The notes: generated by a model from the letters alone, not told the origin. A DNA stretch of 64,000 bases from Catenaria anguillulae PL171 (GCA_002102555.1 MCFL01000036.1:62001-126000); one strand, 5' to 3'. Numbered from the stretch's first letter, positions 23,824 to 35,271 are shown. Numbers and translations: made by a program.

Positions 23824-24782
23824 TTACTCTGCATCCACATCGTCGACACCCGCCACCTCGGCAACTGTTGTTCCAGGCAACGGACCCTCGATCTTTGTCA
23901 AGTGATTCGACAACAACTTTTGCATGCCAAACGCACTGACGCGCTTGGACCCAAACAGCTTGAGCAGCAGCGGGTCGCACAGAATGAACCTGCCGTCGGC
24001 AGGATCTTGCAACTGATGTGCCTTGATGTACGCCCACAACTGCTTGACGATTTGCGGGCGCGAGATCGGGTCGGACGAGCCAAGCACACTGGCCAGGGTG
24101 GGCGAGATGTTGAGCGGGGCGTTGATGCCCGTGTTGGATTTGGCGCGTTTGGGTTTTGGGTTGTCGGGTCTCGGGTTCGGCCGCTTTGCGTTTACGGGCT
24201 GTGGTGCCACAAAAAAAAGGAGGTAAGAATCGGAATGCGAGCAAATCACGAGAGAAACATGGACGGACTCGTCTTCTTTGCTGCTGGAGCGGCCGCGCGG
24301 CGTGGTGGCTTTGCGGCCAACTGTTGCTCTTGCTGGAAACATTGATAGATTCCATGATATCAATACGAGTCTGACAACAACTTCCCCAACCACTGCAAAA
24401 CAAAAGGAGAAAGCGCACCGCCTGCAGATTTCTTGCAATCGCCGCGTCATCCTGTGCCTGCGGCTGTGCTGCCCGGTGGCTGTGCCGATACCTGCAACAG
24501 CTCCGGATGTGACTCCAACACGGCCGCCAAGTCGTACTTGATCTGGTCCTTGTATTGAGCGAGGCTGTACCCGAGCTTTGCCTCGAGCCTGTCGCGCACC
24601 ATCTTGCGCGTCAGCTGTGAGAGGGCGTCGGGCCCGCTTTGCGCCACAATGGTTTGCAGCAGGGCAAGGATTTCGGCTTGCAGGTCAAACTGGGCTGGTG
24701 GCGGGACAGATCGGACATTCTGTTGGCGTATGTTGGTTGTGAGAGCGCAATGGTAATCTGGTGGGGTCATGGTACAAGCCAA
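23824..24782 (-). CDS. SWIB/MDM2-domain protein with DEK-C-like N-terminus (UAF30/TRI1-like)
   Basis: The N-terminal part (24782-24470) has a DEK-C-like helical domain: AEILALLQTIVAQ, then LTRKMVRDRLEAKLGY and YDLAAVLESHPELL. After a basic linker (AAKPPRRAAAP, KRKAAEPE) the C-terminal SWIB domain runs from about 24125 to 23830: NAPLNISPTLASVLG, SRPQIVKQLWAYIKAH, LQDPADGRFILCDPLLLKLF, and MQKLLSNHLTKIEGP. The same order is found in yeast UAF30 and TRI1, which act in Pol I transcription or chromatin. At least two introns are present (for example one ending just before QEQQLAAKPP at about 24330). One base seems missing in the GGG run near 24478, where AQPPG continues into AAQPQAQDDAAIARN. Exact exon ends are uncertain. 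Confidence 0.8.
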
Positions 24783-25475
24783 GGTTAGTTCAATCAGTCG
24801 AGGTGTCTCCGGTTCCGTGTCGTGTCCGGTGCGAGCATGTTATGTGGCGCGGTTGGGAGAAAGGGATTGGAAGGTTTGGACAACTTGGTCCAATGGCAAA
24901 GAGCCCGGGCAGAATGGCAGACCGCGGAGTGAAAGAAACATTGCATGAGGTACACTTGCATGAGACTGTAATCGTACAGTGGCATCGAAAGTTGGTTTCA
25001 AAGAGCGATAACATTTCCACTTGAAAAGGGTTGACCTTATGGCTGCTGGCAAAGCTCAAGTCAAAAAGCCAGGCGATAGATGAATCGGCGAAGCAATGAT
25101 CAGGCAGAGATGCACGATGGTGATCAATCTGATGGTCAAGATGCTCGACGCGCTTCAGTGTATTTTTCGATCCAGACCCCGTGAATGCCTGTTGCGAGTG
25201 CGAAAACCTGTGGTGAAAGCGCTACATCGTCGGCCCGGTGCGGACATACCCCTGCCCACAAAGTAGCCGAGACTCACCTCATGCCACCCAGTCTCGGCCA
25301 CTCGAACCATAGGTACTTGCCCCCTGTTTGCACTCTCAGGTGGGTGCGCGACCCGCCATTTGCTTTATGTTAACACGTCTTTGGCAGCAACACCATATCC
25401 ACATGGGCATTTCAAGCTGTGCTGCTCCCTAGACACGCACCTTGCAGAGAAACTCAATGAAAACAGCAGATCATT
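24783..25475. other. Intergenic
   Basis: About 690 bp with short ORFs only and no recognisable gene or RNA. It probably includes promoters for the SWIB gene and for the receptor to the right. Confidence 0.5.
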
Positions 25476-28400
25476 ATGCGACACCTCCTTCTCCCGCCGC
25501 TGGTTTTTGCTGTCACCACCTCATTGCTCACCTCCGCCCAAGGTGTTTCGAGAGGGTTCCCATGGCCGCCGTCATCCACTTGTCTCAGCGACACGACCCG
25601 CTTTCGATATCCGTACGCACCACCGCCTGGCGGAGACTCGCCAAATGTATACCGTCAAACCTATCCGCCATTGACGCTAGAATACGGAGCATGGGTGACG
25701 TATGTGCGTCGAAAACTGCCGAGAGAATTGAATGACTCAATTTGACCATTCAAGGTTGTTTCAAAACAGAGCCAACTTGACGACCTATGTCGCTGCGATT
25801 CTATTGAGTGAAGTTCTCAACTTTAGAGTTCGGATCAATGAGGTTCCAGGACTTGCGACGACATATGCTCGAGTAGCAGCTGGAAATACAACGCTCAATT
25901 TCGAGGTGTGGCCAAACAACCGACAACTCGATTATGCCAAGGTTCGCGGCGTTGAGCCTTATGCGTTTGCATTGTCCCCCCACGCTGACTGATTCACATT
26001 TCCATGCGCACAGTTTATAGTCGGTCAGCAAACAGTCAAGGATGTAGGCGCTATTGGATACCTCGGAGCCGTGAACTGGTACTTTCCAGTATCTTTGGCC
26101 CAGCATACCCGGACAAGATTATCGAATCGTGGCGGTCCTTTTTTGATCCAACCGTGCTCGCCGCCTTCCCTCCTGCCGGAACCACCCCTCCGTTTCAGCC
26201 AACGCCAGGAACTTACCTCTGCCCAATGAACAACTCTCCTCCATGTACCAATGGCGTCTACATCCCACCTCAATGCCAACCAACTGGCCGCTACCACGGC
26301 CAATGTCGCGAGCTTTGGCACAACTACCCAAACCTGAACCGCGGCGAGTCCGAGCAAATCATCCACGACCTTGGCCTGCCACTCGTTGTCGTGTACCTAG
26401 GCGACAGCTTTTACGCGCACGTTGCAGATTGCGTTGCCGCACGAAATGCCACGCGATCGTGTCTCGTGTACTACTGGACACCCGACTCTTTTCACTCCAT
26501 GTTTCCCATGGACAAGGTGGCACTCCCCTCCTACACTTCGGCTTGCTGGAGCGGGTTCGATGTAAACTTGGCTGGATCGGCGGGGACAAGCCTCAAATGC
26601 GGTTGGCCGCCAGAGGCGTTGCACAAGATTGGAAACACCGAGGCATTGAAATCGAATGCCATCTTGCGTGAGTTTGTAGCCAACGTCAAGCTTGGCGATG
26701 GCGAGTTGAAGCAAATGATGGGCGACGTGGATCCGAACAATGCAACAACGGTGGCAGTGGCGGCGTGTAAGTGGGTCAGGGAACATCGCGAGTCGTTTTG
26801 GCATGCATGGATTCCGCAGCCGCCGCCTGGATATCGTACGCCATGATTTGGTTCTTTGTTTTTCGGGCGTGAAGGTGGATGCTCATGCTCAACCGACTGT
26901 TGGTCTCGCTCATAGTACGATACGCTCCATCTTCTGTGGCCTCCCGGCCCGACCAAGTCATACAGCTCATTATATTCATCACGGGCACACTTGTCCCGCT
27001 TGTGATTCTGTCGCTCATCCACGCCAATCGACGCGACATTCAAATTCGCGTCTACTCGCCGCTCCTGCTCGCCATGACCAACGTTGGGTGCATCCTCCTC
27101 GTTCTCGGCTCGTCTCTATCGGTCCTCGGCCTCTCTTCAGCAAGCTGCAGTGCACGTCCCTGGGCAATTTCACTCGGATTGCTCATTATCCAGGTTGCCC
27201 TGGCTGCTCGCGCTTGGCGGTTATACGCCATCATCAACAACAAGCAATACTCGATTGTCCTGTTCGGTCGCCTGGTCGCCTTACGCGGAACCAACTCACA
27301 AGTCTTCACCGTGTGTGGGCTTGCTCTCGCATTCCAGTCGCTCATCATCCTCCTTGTCCGCGGACTTGGCGCCAGTGTGGACTCTGTCCCCGTGCGTGAG
27401 ATCCCAATGGACGGGCCTCTGGATGTCTTTTACTGGGTGTGCCCGCCCATGCTGCCAAACCCGATCCAGGTTCTCATCACTATCCCACACGTTTTGCTTG
27501 CCATCGGATCCGTATACCTTGCACGCCACGCACGCCGCGTCGTGTCCGTCACAGCCGATCCAAAGCAAGTCCTGGTCTTTTACGCCTACTTTGCACTGGG
27601 AGTCGGCATTGTCATTACCGAGTCGCTCACGTCCGTCAGTGCACAGGGCACGATGAGGTTTCTCGTCCTGGGCGACGTGTACATTCCAGCATCGCTTGCG
27701 ACAGTTATGGCGACCGTGCACCTGACTGCGCCGCCCTTTCTTTCTATTCTCGTGGGCAAGTGGCGCGACTTGTCGGCCAGGATCCAGGGGTATGCTGATG
27801 AACGCGGTGGAATGGAAATGCAGAATGTTGGCAGGGGTGACGACCAGCATGACGACATGGGGAGTCGTGCTGTCGGCTTTAGCCGCACGGCTGGTGGAAA
27901 AGGCGCGATTACGATGGCCTTGGACGCGGACGAGACGCAGTCCATGTGGCGGGACCTAGGGCACAGTCACACGACGATGCAGGCTGCGGCATCTAAGGCG
28001 ACATTGTCGGTGAACGGTGCCGCGACGGCGATTGTGCACCGAGGTGGGGATCTGGGAACGTCTCTGGCTGGCGGGGCGGCCTCGGCGCCAAAGTTGGCAG
28101 CAAATGCAAACGGGACTCGAGTAGATGAACACTTGTCGCCCATTACGGGGTTGCCCGGATCTTCCTCGGCTCAGTTGTCACAGGAAAAGGTTGAGGCCGT
28201 GTTGGCACAGTTGTTTCTTGTGGGCGCGCCGACCGCTGTCAACGAACATCGTCCGTATGCACCATCTGGATCTCAAGTACACGTCCTCAACGTGCCTGTG
28301 CGATACTTGATGCGCCCAGTTGGTGTACGATCGCTTGAGTCGTGGGGCCAGCCATGGATCGAAGCGCATTTGCTCTTGGTGCCGTCCATGGGCTTGTTTT

Positions 28401-28785
28401 CCATATTGCCTGCGGTTGTTCCAGGTGTACGTAGCCCAGATTTCTGTACTTCCCACCACCTGCTCACGAATCTGGCTAACGTGTCTGTCATCCCTTGCAG
28501 TTGCTCAAACACAACCGCAGAGGCTGGATATACTGGAAAGCCCGCGGAAAGCAGCCGTCGGTAACTAAACATACCAATCATTCAGATCGCATCATTTTGA
28601 TTCACGATGGGTCATGCCGAGCATTCGAATTGCAGTTTGCGTCAACTGCAGCTGCAGATCGATGGAGCATGACATTTTCGTCCGTCTTTGTTCCACCCGC
28701 CGCTGCAGCGGCTTCGCAGATTGGCATAGTGAAGCGTATGTCTGCGAGCTTGTCGTCATCTCGACGGCCATTGTCAGGCAGCTAG
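25476..28785 (+). CDS. Chimeric receptor: OpuAC-like substrate-binding ectodomain fused to class C GPCR-like 7TM
   Basis: Exons 25476-25699, 25770-25941, 26014-26835, 26916-28426 and 28501-28785. With one base restored in GGCCCA near 26102 the total is 1005 codons (1004 aa). A signal peptide (MRHLLLPPLVFAVTTSLLTS) is followed by a domain like the periplasmic glycine-betaine-binding proteins of ABC transporters (OpuAC). Its marks are LTTYVAAILLSEVLNFRVRI, LNFEVWPNN, VGAIGYLGAVNWYFP, AYPDKIIESWRSFFDP and a GSAGTSLKCGWPPEALHKI segment. From about residue 419 to 680 come seven TM helices with class C (7tm_3) features, such as IQIRVYSPLLLAMTNVGC and WAISLGLLIIQVALAARAWR. A long cytoplasmic tail ends in a compact segment with RRGWIYWKARGK and DRIILIHDGSCRAFELQF, which looks PH-like. 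A ligand such as betaine or choline is inference. Confidence 0.8.
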
Positions 28786-29743
28786 AGCAACAATAGTCAA
28801 GAGAAGGAATGCATTATATGTTGACACATGGCTTTTGCATACTTTACTTTCCCGTCAAGCCGGATTTTGACCACTCGTATCATGACATCTCCGCCTCTCC
28901 AAGCTGGACTACCTATCCAAGACACGCCGGCTCCATGAGTGCTCTGTCGTTGAACAATACATTCCATACACCTGGCCTCGCACGGGAGCTCCATAGAAAG
29001 GGCAAGATCTATCCACCTAAGAGCGGCATTTCGTTATCCTATGGCCACCCAAACATGCAGCGGGGACGCTCGTGCGATACCTTGCAAACACGGTCAATTC
29101 ATCACACTCAGCCATTCGCAACGTCGAGTCGCATCAACAAGCTGAGCACCAACTCAGCGTGGCCACCCTTTCCGACCGCTTGCCACTTGCACAGACGAAC
29201 ATATGCGATCGCTTCACGCGTCCGACCAGCACCATAACACGAAGGCATGTGGGAATGTAAGCCGGGCTGGTAAGGCGAGTAATGAAGAGCACCGAGAAGC
29301 CAATTGAGAAAAAAAAGGATGGCAGAACTAGTGACAGCATGAGGATGCGGGGTAAACAGGGGAATTGCGAATGCCGGGACAGCAGTATGCTTGACGCGAG
29401 GATATGCTGAATGGGGTCGAGACTCACGAAAGAATCAGGTTCGGCGCGACCATCGCGAAGAGAGATGTGGTGATTTCGGCGCACCCGCTGGCTTATCTTT
29501 CTTGTCCTGTTCTTGGTTTTGACACTGGGTATTCGACCAGTACGTAAAGTTCTCGAGGTGTTTTGTTCATACATACATAGCCCTTCCTCCTATTGGCCTC
29601 GGATCCGGCGCTGCGCTTGGTCGCGTCGATAGTAGGGCGGAAATAATCAGTGTGATAGCTCAACATGACTTCAATCGTGCCTTGTGACACATGCGAAAAA
29701 GCCCTCGAGATATTCCAAGCAATTTGACCTATCCCTGAGAAAA
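28786..29743. other. Intergenic
   Basis: About 960 bp. ORFs on both strands lack domain signatures. No tRNA or repeat seen. Confidence 0.5.
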
Positions 29744-31808
29744 ATGTCAAAACCAAGAGCATCCCAAAGCCCAAGTCAAGCGAGCATGTCTGTCGCGCTC
29801 AAGGATGAAATGAGTGCAGCAGCCAAACTCGGCATTGACCATGATGTCCAACGATATGGAGGTGTTCGCACCATACCTCTTCAGGTCGGACTGCCACCGG
29901 CACTGATCGCATTGTGCGTCACTCGCTCACTCGATGGATGGATGCATTGGTGGTTCTCACTTATTGTGCAAGTGATCCTTGAAGGTTTTTGCTTCTGGCT
30001 GGGCTCATGTCGCTGATATGGGGTGGCAGGTTGGCAGAAATGAAAGATCTGGCGGTGAATGAAACCAATCAGACCGCTCTTGCATTGGCCACCAAGCTTG
30101 AAAATGTTGGAATCGTCACTCTTGCCTGAGTGAAATGACAAGCATCGCATTTGTCTTTGTGTTTTATGAGCTCATTTTGACAGCACAATTCCATCAATTT
30201 GGCCCCATGTATGTAGACCACGAATCTTCGTATCGTGGCCCTCATCGGTATGCCTTGCTCTGCGTCTGGCCTGGGAAGCATTGGTCTGACTCGGCTCGCT
30301 TTCATGGAAAATGTAGCTCAGTGGTATGAATCCAATTACAAAACTTTTGCAGTCCTGTCGCGGACGTTCAAGTTAGGCGTCCTGGGAAGGTCCGACTTTG
30401 ACAAGCTGTATTGGCTATTCCTTTCCACGGTACTCCTCGTTTTTCCTTGTTCACATTTATTCATTTCCTGAGCTCATTGCGGGATTGCGATAGGTTCAAG
30501 AGAACCCAACCATGACCGGTTTGGTGTTTGCAGACGCACAAAACGGTGCTTTCCTGGCCATCTCTCGAATGGGTATGCTACATCCATTTGTCTATGACTG
30601 CATGTTATTGCAGCTCAATCATTCTCATGGCTCTACTCGCTGTCTGACACAATCATGTCTCCGGCTGTCCTCAAGACAATGGATCGTACACGTTTGAGCT
30701 TCAGTCGACCCCTTCATCGAGCCTCACGTGCACTGTTTGCCCAACATTGAACGTCCCTCCATCCGAAAAGTGGTACTACCTGATAGATCCCTCTACCGAT
30801 CTGCCATATTCTACCCCGTACTTGCGCGCCAATTATTCCATGACGGCGCGGCCATGGTACACAACAGCCATCTCGGCCAATAAGGCCACCTGGTCAGAGT
30901 TTTATCGGCGCTCAAATGGACTGACGGGCCAAATGAACTTGGGCGAGCCCATGTATGCGAGCGGCGGTAGTGGGCCTTGGGGTGTGCTTTCACTGGAAGC
31001 GAGCGCACAGCCCATCACCCAGTTCTTGCGCACTGGACTACTCGACATGCCAGCAACCACGGCATATGTCATGGACAGCAAGTACCGGCTCATGGGCACA
31101 TCGGCCAACGAGTCTGTGCTTGTGAATCAAGTCCAGGTCGCAGCCGTCAACAGTACCAATGTGTTCACGCAAACAACGGCTCCTGCCGTCATTTCCATGC
31201 TCCGGACTGGCGGTGCATCTCGAATTGTCCGCAGCTCCCGATACTGGTACCAATACGTGCGCTACACGGGAGATGCCGGTGCACAAGCCATCATCGTTGC
31301 TGGCACACCAGCTGTCGAGTACACTGGCGCCCTCGACCGTGTCCAGGGCGAGTTTGAATCGTCTTTCACACAGTCAATTCGCGATGCAAGCTTGATTGCC
31401 GTCGCATTCGCTTTCCTTTGCGCAGCCCTCGCCTTTGTGGTACTGCACAAGACGGTGATCCGCCCGCTCAAGGACGTCTGCGCCGAAATGGTCATGGCAA
31501 CCAAACTCGAGTTTCAGACGTTGGCGAGCGGGAAACATCACATGCGCCCATCACACGTGCGGGAGCTCAACGAGGTCCAGTACTCTTTCCGGGCACTGGT
31601 TTGCGAATTTGCGAATGGGCTCAAGCAGCAGTCAAGAAGGGCGTCCAAGAGCAACACCAACAGCATGCTCAAGGGCGAGACGAGGAGCCTTGCCGTGCAA
31701 AGCACAAGCGTCACAGATGCGCTCTTCCCTCGCACATCGCCCGCAAACGGGCCATCGGCAGCTACAGGGACACGTGGACTCGTTGGAAACACGAGGCCAA
31801 TGGCCTGA
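29744..31808 (+). CDS. Cache-type transmembrane sensor with HAMP-like linker, no output domain visible
   Basis: A multi-exon gene. The clearest intron is 29914-29984, which when removed joins VGLPPALIAL to FLLLAGLMSLIWGG and completes TM1. The extracellular part follows: LAEMKDLAVNETNQTALALA, LGRSDFDKLYWLFLST, PTMTGLVFADAQNGAFL, YSMTARPWYTTAIS and WSEFYRRSNGLTGQ. These are landmarks of a double Cache sensor (the RPWYTTA strand is typical). TM2 (LIAVAFAFLCAALAFVVLHK) leads into a HAMP-like segment (VIRPLKDVCAEMVMATK; RELNEVQYSFRALVCEF). The frame then ends after about 75 polar residues. In bacteria and protists such sensors drive kinases or cyclases; none is encoded downstream on this strand before 33190. 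Exon limits between 30100 and 30750 are only approximate. Confidence 0.7.
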
Positions 31809-32377
31809 AGCCAGCAGGCCTCGAGGTTGATTGCTTGTATTCTCGAACCCAACCAGAAACCTTGACTTGATTCGAACACCATCTGAACAATAGACCATAC
31901 TGTTTCTTGGCTATCCATGTAATCATTCCCCACGTCTCGTCTATACCTGATCCGGCTGATTGTGACATGGGCAAAGTCTACTCGTCTAGCCTGGTGCTGC
32001 CTGCTCGCGGATCGTGTCATTCAACGCCAACTTGAAGTGTGCCCTCATGATCTGCGTCAACCAAGAGCTCCTTTGATCTCATGGATGATCTGATTCAGAT
32101 GGTATTTACCCTGCCTTCGATACATCGTTCACACCCGGCCACGTTCGGATGTTGACTCGAAGCGAACGTGCCGGACTCAATTTTTCCCCAGCGCATATCC
32201 TTAGAAACACGCACCTGTCATGCTGAAGTTGAATCGTTGTCTGTTGGTGGCATGCTTTGCCGTCAGCCAGATGCTGGCCATGGTGGGCGCGACCACAATC
32301 CGGGTTCCTCGTTCCGGCTGATGGTTTTCACTAAGTCGCTTGTGCGATCCATGATCATTCCTCTCACTTTTTGCCCT

Positions 32378-32388
32378 CCCCCCCCCCC
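32378..32388. repeat. Poly-C (11) tract
   Basis: Run of 11 C just before a TTTGCAG acceptor-like sequence. Confidence 0.85.
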
Positions 32389-32980
32389 ATTTGCAGGTAT
32401 TAGCCGAGACCTTTGGGCTCCGACGCTTGGGCTTCGCCATAAAATTCTCAACCAAACGGGAATCAACATTGAGTTCGTTTCGCTGGTGCGTTCTACCTAC
32501 CTGGCGTGAGGCAGGAATATCTGGGGATTGGCTCGGAGGGCATGTGAGCGTTTTTTCATGTAGGGAACAACCTTGACTGATTGTAGATACAATTCGTCTC
32601 CGTTGCACAATCTGCGCCTTGCTGCGTCTTTCGGTGGGAATAGTGACTGATGATGAGGTGCAGGTCGCGTGCATGCCTACCTACAGATGCATCGACATCC
32701 ATTCAGACTATGCTTGCCATGAAAGACTCGGCAGTGGATCTTTTCGCCTTGATGGTTCGTCATTTTCGTTTGAGCAATGACTCGATCTTTATTGACATTA
32801 TTGACTGATGCAGATGTACATGTCTCACATTCCAGTTCACAGTGATCGACTGTGATCATGATCGCAACAACCGAGCGTGACATTGGAAAGGAAGCTTCGT
32901 GTTCGGCTGGCTCATTCATGTCCATGTCCGGGCTCTCGCTCTTCTGGCCCATATGCGATGGCCGTTGCCCTCCAGATGCC

Positions 32981-33054
32981 AGCGAAAGAAGCCGGTAGTG
33001 CGAGATGGAAATTTCTGAGCGAAAGAAGCCGGTAGTGCGAGATGGAAATTTCTG
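32981..33054. repeat. Exact 37-bp tandem duplication
   Basis: Two perfect head-to-tail copies (32981-33017 and 33018-33054), each beginning AGCGAAAGAAGCCGGTAGTG. Perfect identity implies recent origin or an assembly duplication. Confidence 0.95.
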
Positions 33055-33189
33055 AGGCTATTCATTGCGATTCCAAGGCAAGCACGTACTGTTCCCTACA
33101 AATCCAATGCACTCCCATCTTCACTGCTTAGGTGAGAACTTTTGCTTGCGATGTCACTGTGCGGCTGCTGCCCTTGATGCCTAACGACA

Positions 33190-35103
33190 ATGTTACCTTC
33201 CCCGAACCACGTAGCGGCCCCAACTTATGGCCAGCCAAATTTCCAAACCATTCTTCGCGAAACTGCTTCGAATCCAAAGCCATGGCTCCATCTTCCTGCG
33301 GAGCTCTGGTTTCTCATCATACGCGCGATTGTGGACCATGAATCCCACGTCGGCCGGTGGAGAGACCTGTTACACCTCTCTTGGACTTGCCGAAATGCGC
33401 ATTCCGTTGCTCAACCATTCAAATGGCGGACGCTCACTCTCGTTTTCGGAACAGAGTGCTCGCCGAGCTCGCCCACGCCTTCCGATCGTGTCCTACCAAT
33501 CCTGCCTCGTTTACTCTGTCACCGTCGTTCCCACTCCAACCCGTTGACCACTGTAGTCGTTGATCCAGCTCACGCATTGCTCAGCAGCGTGTGCAAGTTA
33601 CCTCATCTGGCCCTCCATGGGCGATTGTACTTGGTTGGTACACACTCTCGCACGGAAGAGCCTGGACCAATTGTTCTTCATCCTTGGCCGGCCAAGTGGA
33701 CACGGCAAGTGGTTGTGCACGACCAATGTGCGAATGTCTGTGGCGACGCAGGTATGATGCACCGAGCCGCACCACAGCTGCTCAAGACCTTGTTGTCGTG
33801 GTTGGGCAACCGGATCAAATCGGTGCGAATCGTAACCGGAAGTGGCGGCGGTTTCCTTGACGCCATATGGGCCGACGCATTGCATTCCTTTAAATCGAGC
33901 TTCGCATCAGACATTATTCGGCCCCCTCTTACGAATCCGATACCATTCCTTGTCCACTCATCACCCTCTTCTTCAATCGCCCACTCCCTCGTGTTGCATT
34001 CGTCTGGTGCTGCCAGTCACTCTCAGGCACTCCGTCACACATTCCCATCGCTGGTTCGACTCGTCAAAGACCTCCAACTCTACGGCTCGTTTGACTTTGT
34101 CTTCAGCGAATGGCACGGCTGGCTCCCATCCATTACCAGGCTCTTTTCCAACACCATCTTGTCGTCGCTCACGTTGCACATTCGCCTGCCGCTCAAGCAA
34201 TGGACGCTGCATCAGTCGCACGAGTTTCCAATCCACATGCCGGCCCTCGTGTCGCTTTCGCTGTCATTCGACGCGGCCACTGCACTCTTTATGCAAGTCG
34301 ACCAATCCAGCAAGATGCGCGCATTTCCGGCCCTAACGCACCTCGAACTATCAGATCAATTCTCGGAATCCATTGCGGGCGAATCATTCATTCGTGTCCC
34401 ATACATTCCATTCAAGCACATGCCCAACCTAGCGCATTTCCAAGTGCACCAGTCGCAATCCACATCGTTATTCCACGCGCTCCACGTCGACCATGTTGCG
34501 GGCCTCGCGCAATGTCCCAAACTTGTCTCGCTTCGTTTGCCTGCTGTGCGCCAAGTCTTCACGGACAATTGGACACCGCCACCGCATTTTCTACATCACA
34601 TGCAAGACGGTCAAGCGTACCCTTTCCTTTCCGGCATTCGCGAAATGGAGCTTGGTGAGCTCGCGCTCAATTCACAGAGCGACACGGTGGATCTACCGTT
34701 TTCGTGGACGCAGTCGGTGGCGGCTGCGACCAGGCTCGTGTACCATTGCCATGGCGACTGCTCACTACCAGGCATTCAAGCCGATTCGACCATCGCGCTG
34801 TATCCCAAGTTGACCCAGGTCGCGATCCATGCATCGACTGGATCCGCCACAGCTGCGTTCTTTCAGCGGTTGGCAGTTGGCACGCCGAATTTGGCCAGTG
34901 TATGCGTGTACGCCCGCACTTTGGACACTGAGCAGGAATGGGAAAAGGTCGAGATGCCGCCCAATCTGAGGTTGGTGTCGCTCAGCTTGGGCGATCGCGG
35001 TCAAAGTGGCGAGGTTGAAAAGGTGTTGAGACGGCTCAGATTGCCAGAACTGTGTAAGGTGAGAGTCAATTTTGGCGTCAGGTGCGAGTCTTGTGTGGTT
35101 TGA
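33190..35103 (+). CDS. F-box-like protein, hypothetical
   Basis: Single-exon frame of 637 aa. Residues 35-80 read as an F-box-like helix set: LHLPAELWFLIIRAIVDH, then LLHLSWTCRNAHSVAQPFKW. The W-R-x-L-T-L strand that follows is typical. The rest has irregular leucine-rich units without a clear repeat consensus (FPALTHLELSDQF; LVSLRLPAVRQVF; LASVCVYARTL). If the F-box is real, the protein would be a substrate adaptor for an SCF ubiquitin ligase through SKP1. No intron is needed. The start at 33190 is the first Met of the frame, but the F-box lies about 35 residues in, so a slightly later Met is not available. Confidence 0.65.
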   Translation: MLPSPNHVAAPTYGQPNFQTILRETASNPKPWLHLPAELWFLIIRAIVDHESHVGRWRDLLHLSWTCRNAHSVAQPFKWRTLTLVFGTECSPSSPTPSDRVLPILPRLLCHRRSHSNPLTTVVVDPAHALLSSVCKLPHLALHGRLYLVGTHSRTEEPGPIVLHPWPAKWTRQVVVHDQCANVCGDAGMMHRAAPQLLKTLLSWLGNRIKSVRIVTGSGGGFLDAIWADALHSFKSSFASDIIRPPLTNPIPFLVHSSPSSSIAHSLVLHSSGAASHSQALRHTFPSLVRLVKDLQLYGSFDFVFSEWHGWLPSITRLFSNTILSSLTLHIRLPLKQWTLHQSHEFPIHMPALVSLSLSFDAATALFMQVDQSSKMRAFPALTHLELSDQFSESIAGESFIRVPYIPFKHMPNLAHFQVHQSQSTSLFHALHVDHVAGLAQCPKLVSLRLPAVRQVFTDNWTPPPHFLHHMQDGQAYPFLSGIREMELGELALNSQSDTVDLPFSWTQSVAAATRLVYHCHGDCSLPGIQADSTIALYPKLTQVAIHASTGSATAAFFQRLAVGTPNLASVCVYARTLDTEQEWEKVEMPPNLRLVSLSLGDRGQSGEVEKVLRRLRLPELCKVRVNFGVRCESCVV

Positions 35104-35271
35104 TATGAGCACGTCTGTCCTTTTCGTTTTCTGTGTACATGAATATATGGATAATTGCAAGTTGGAGATGTAAGCAAGATCGACAGCGATCCTAATGCTC
35201 TGAATGCTCCCTTCACTTTGGTCCAAAATTTTCAATGATGTCGAAAACGTCCAAACATCACACCACACTCA

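Larger units (their letters stand above)
31809..33189. other. Gene-poor interval with relic-like coding traces
   Basis: A start at 32220 opens a signal-peptide-like run (MLKLNRCLLVACFAVSQMLA) of about 33 codons before a stop. After a C11 tract (32378-32388) and TTTGCAG come short segments in other frames reminiscent of a solute-binding protein (LAETFGL; LNQTGINIEFVSL). This may be a decayed exon of a receptor like the 25476 gene. I cannot assemble a gene. A 37-bp tandem duplication lies at 32981-33054. Confidence 0.35.

Noticed and set aside
30306-30335. tRNA-like TGTAGCTCAGTGGTA (A-box/D-arm look-alike)
   Set aside because: It lies inside the Cache receptor frame (ENVAQWYES), and no anticodon arm, T-arm or CCA-side acceptor pairing follows at the right spacing.
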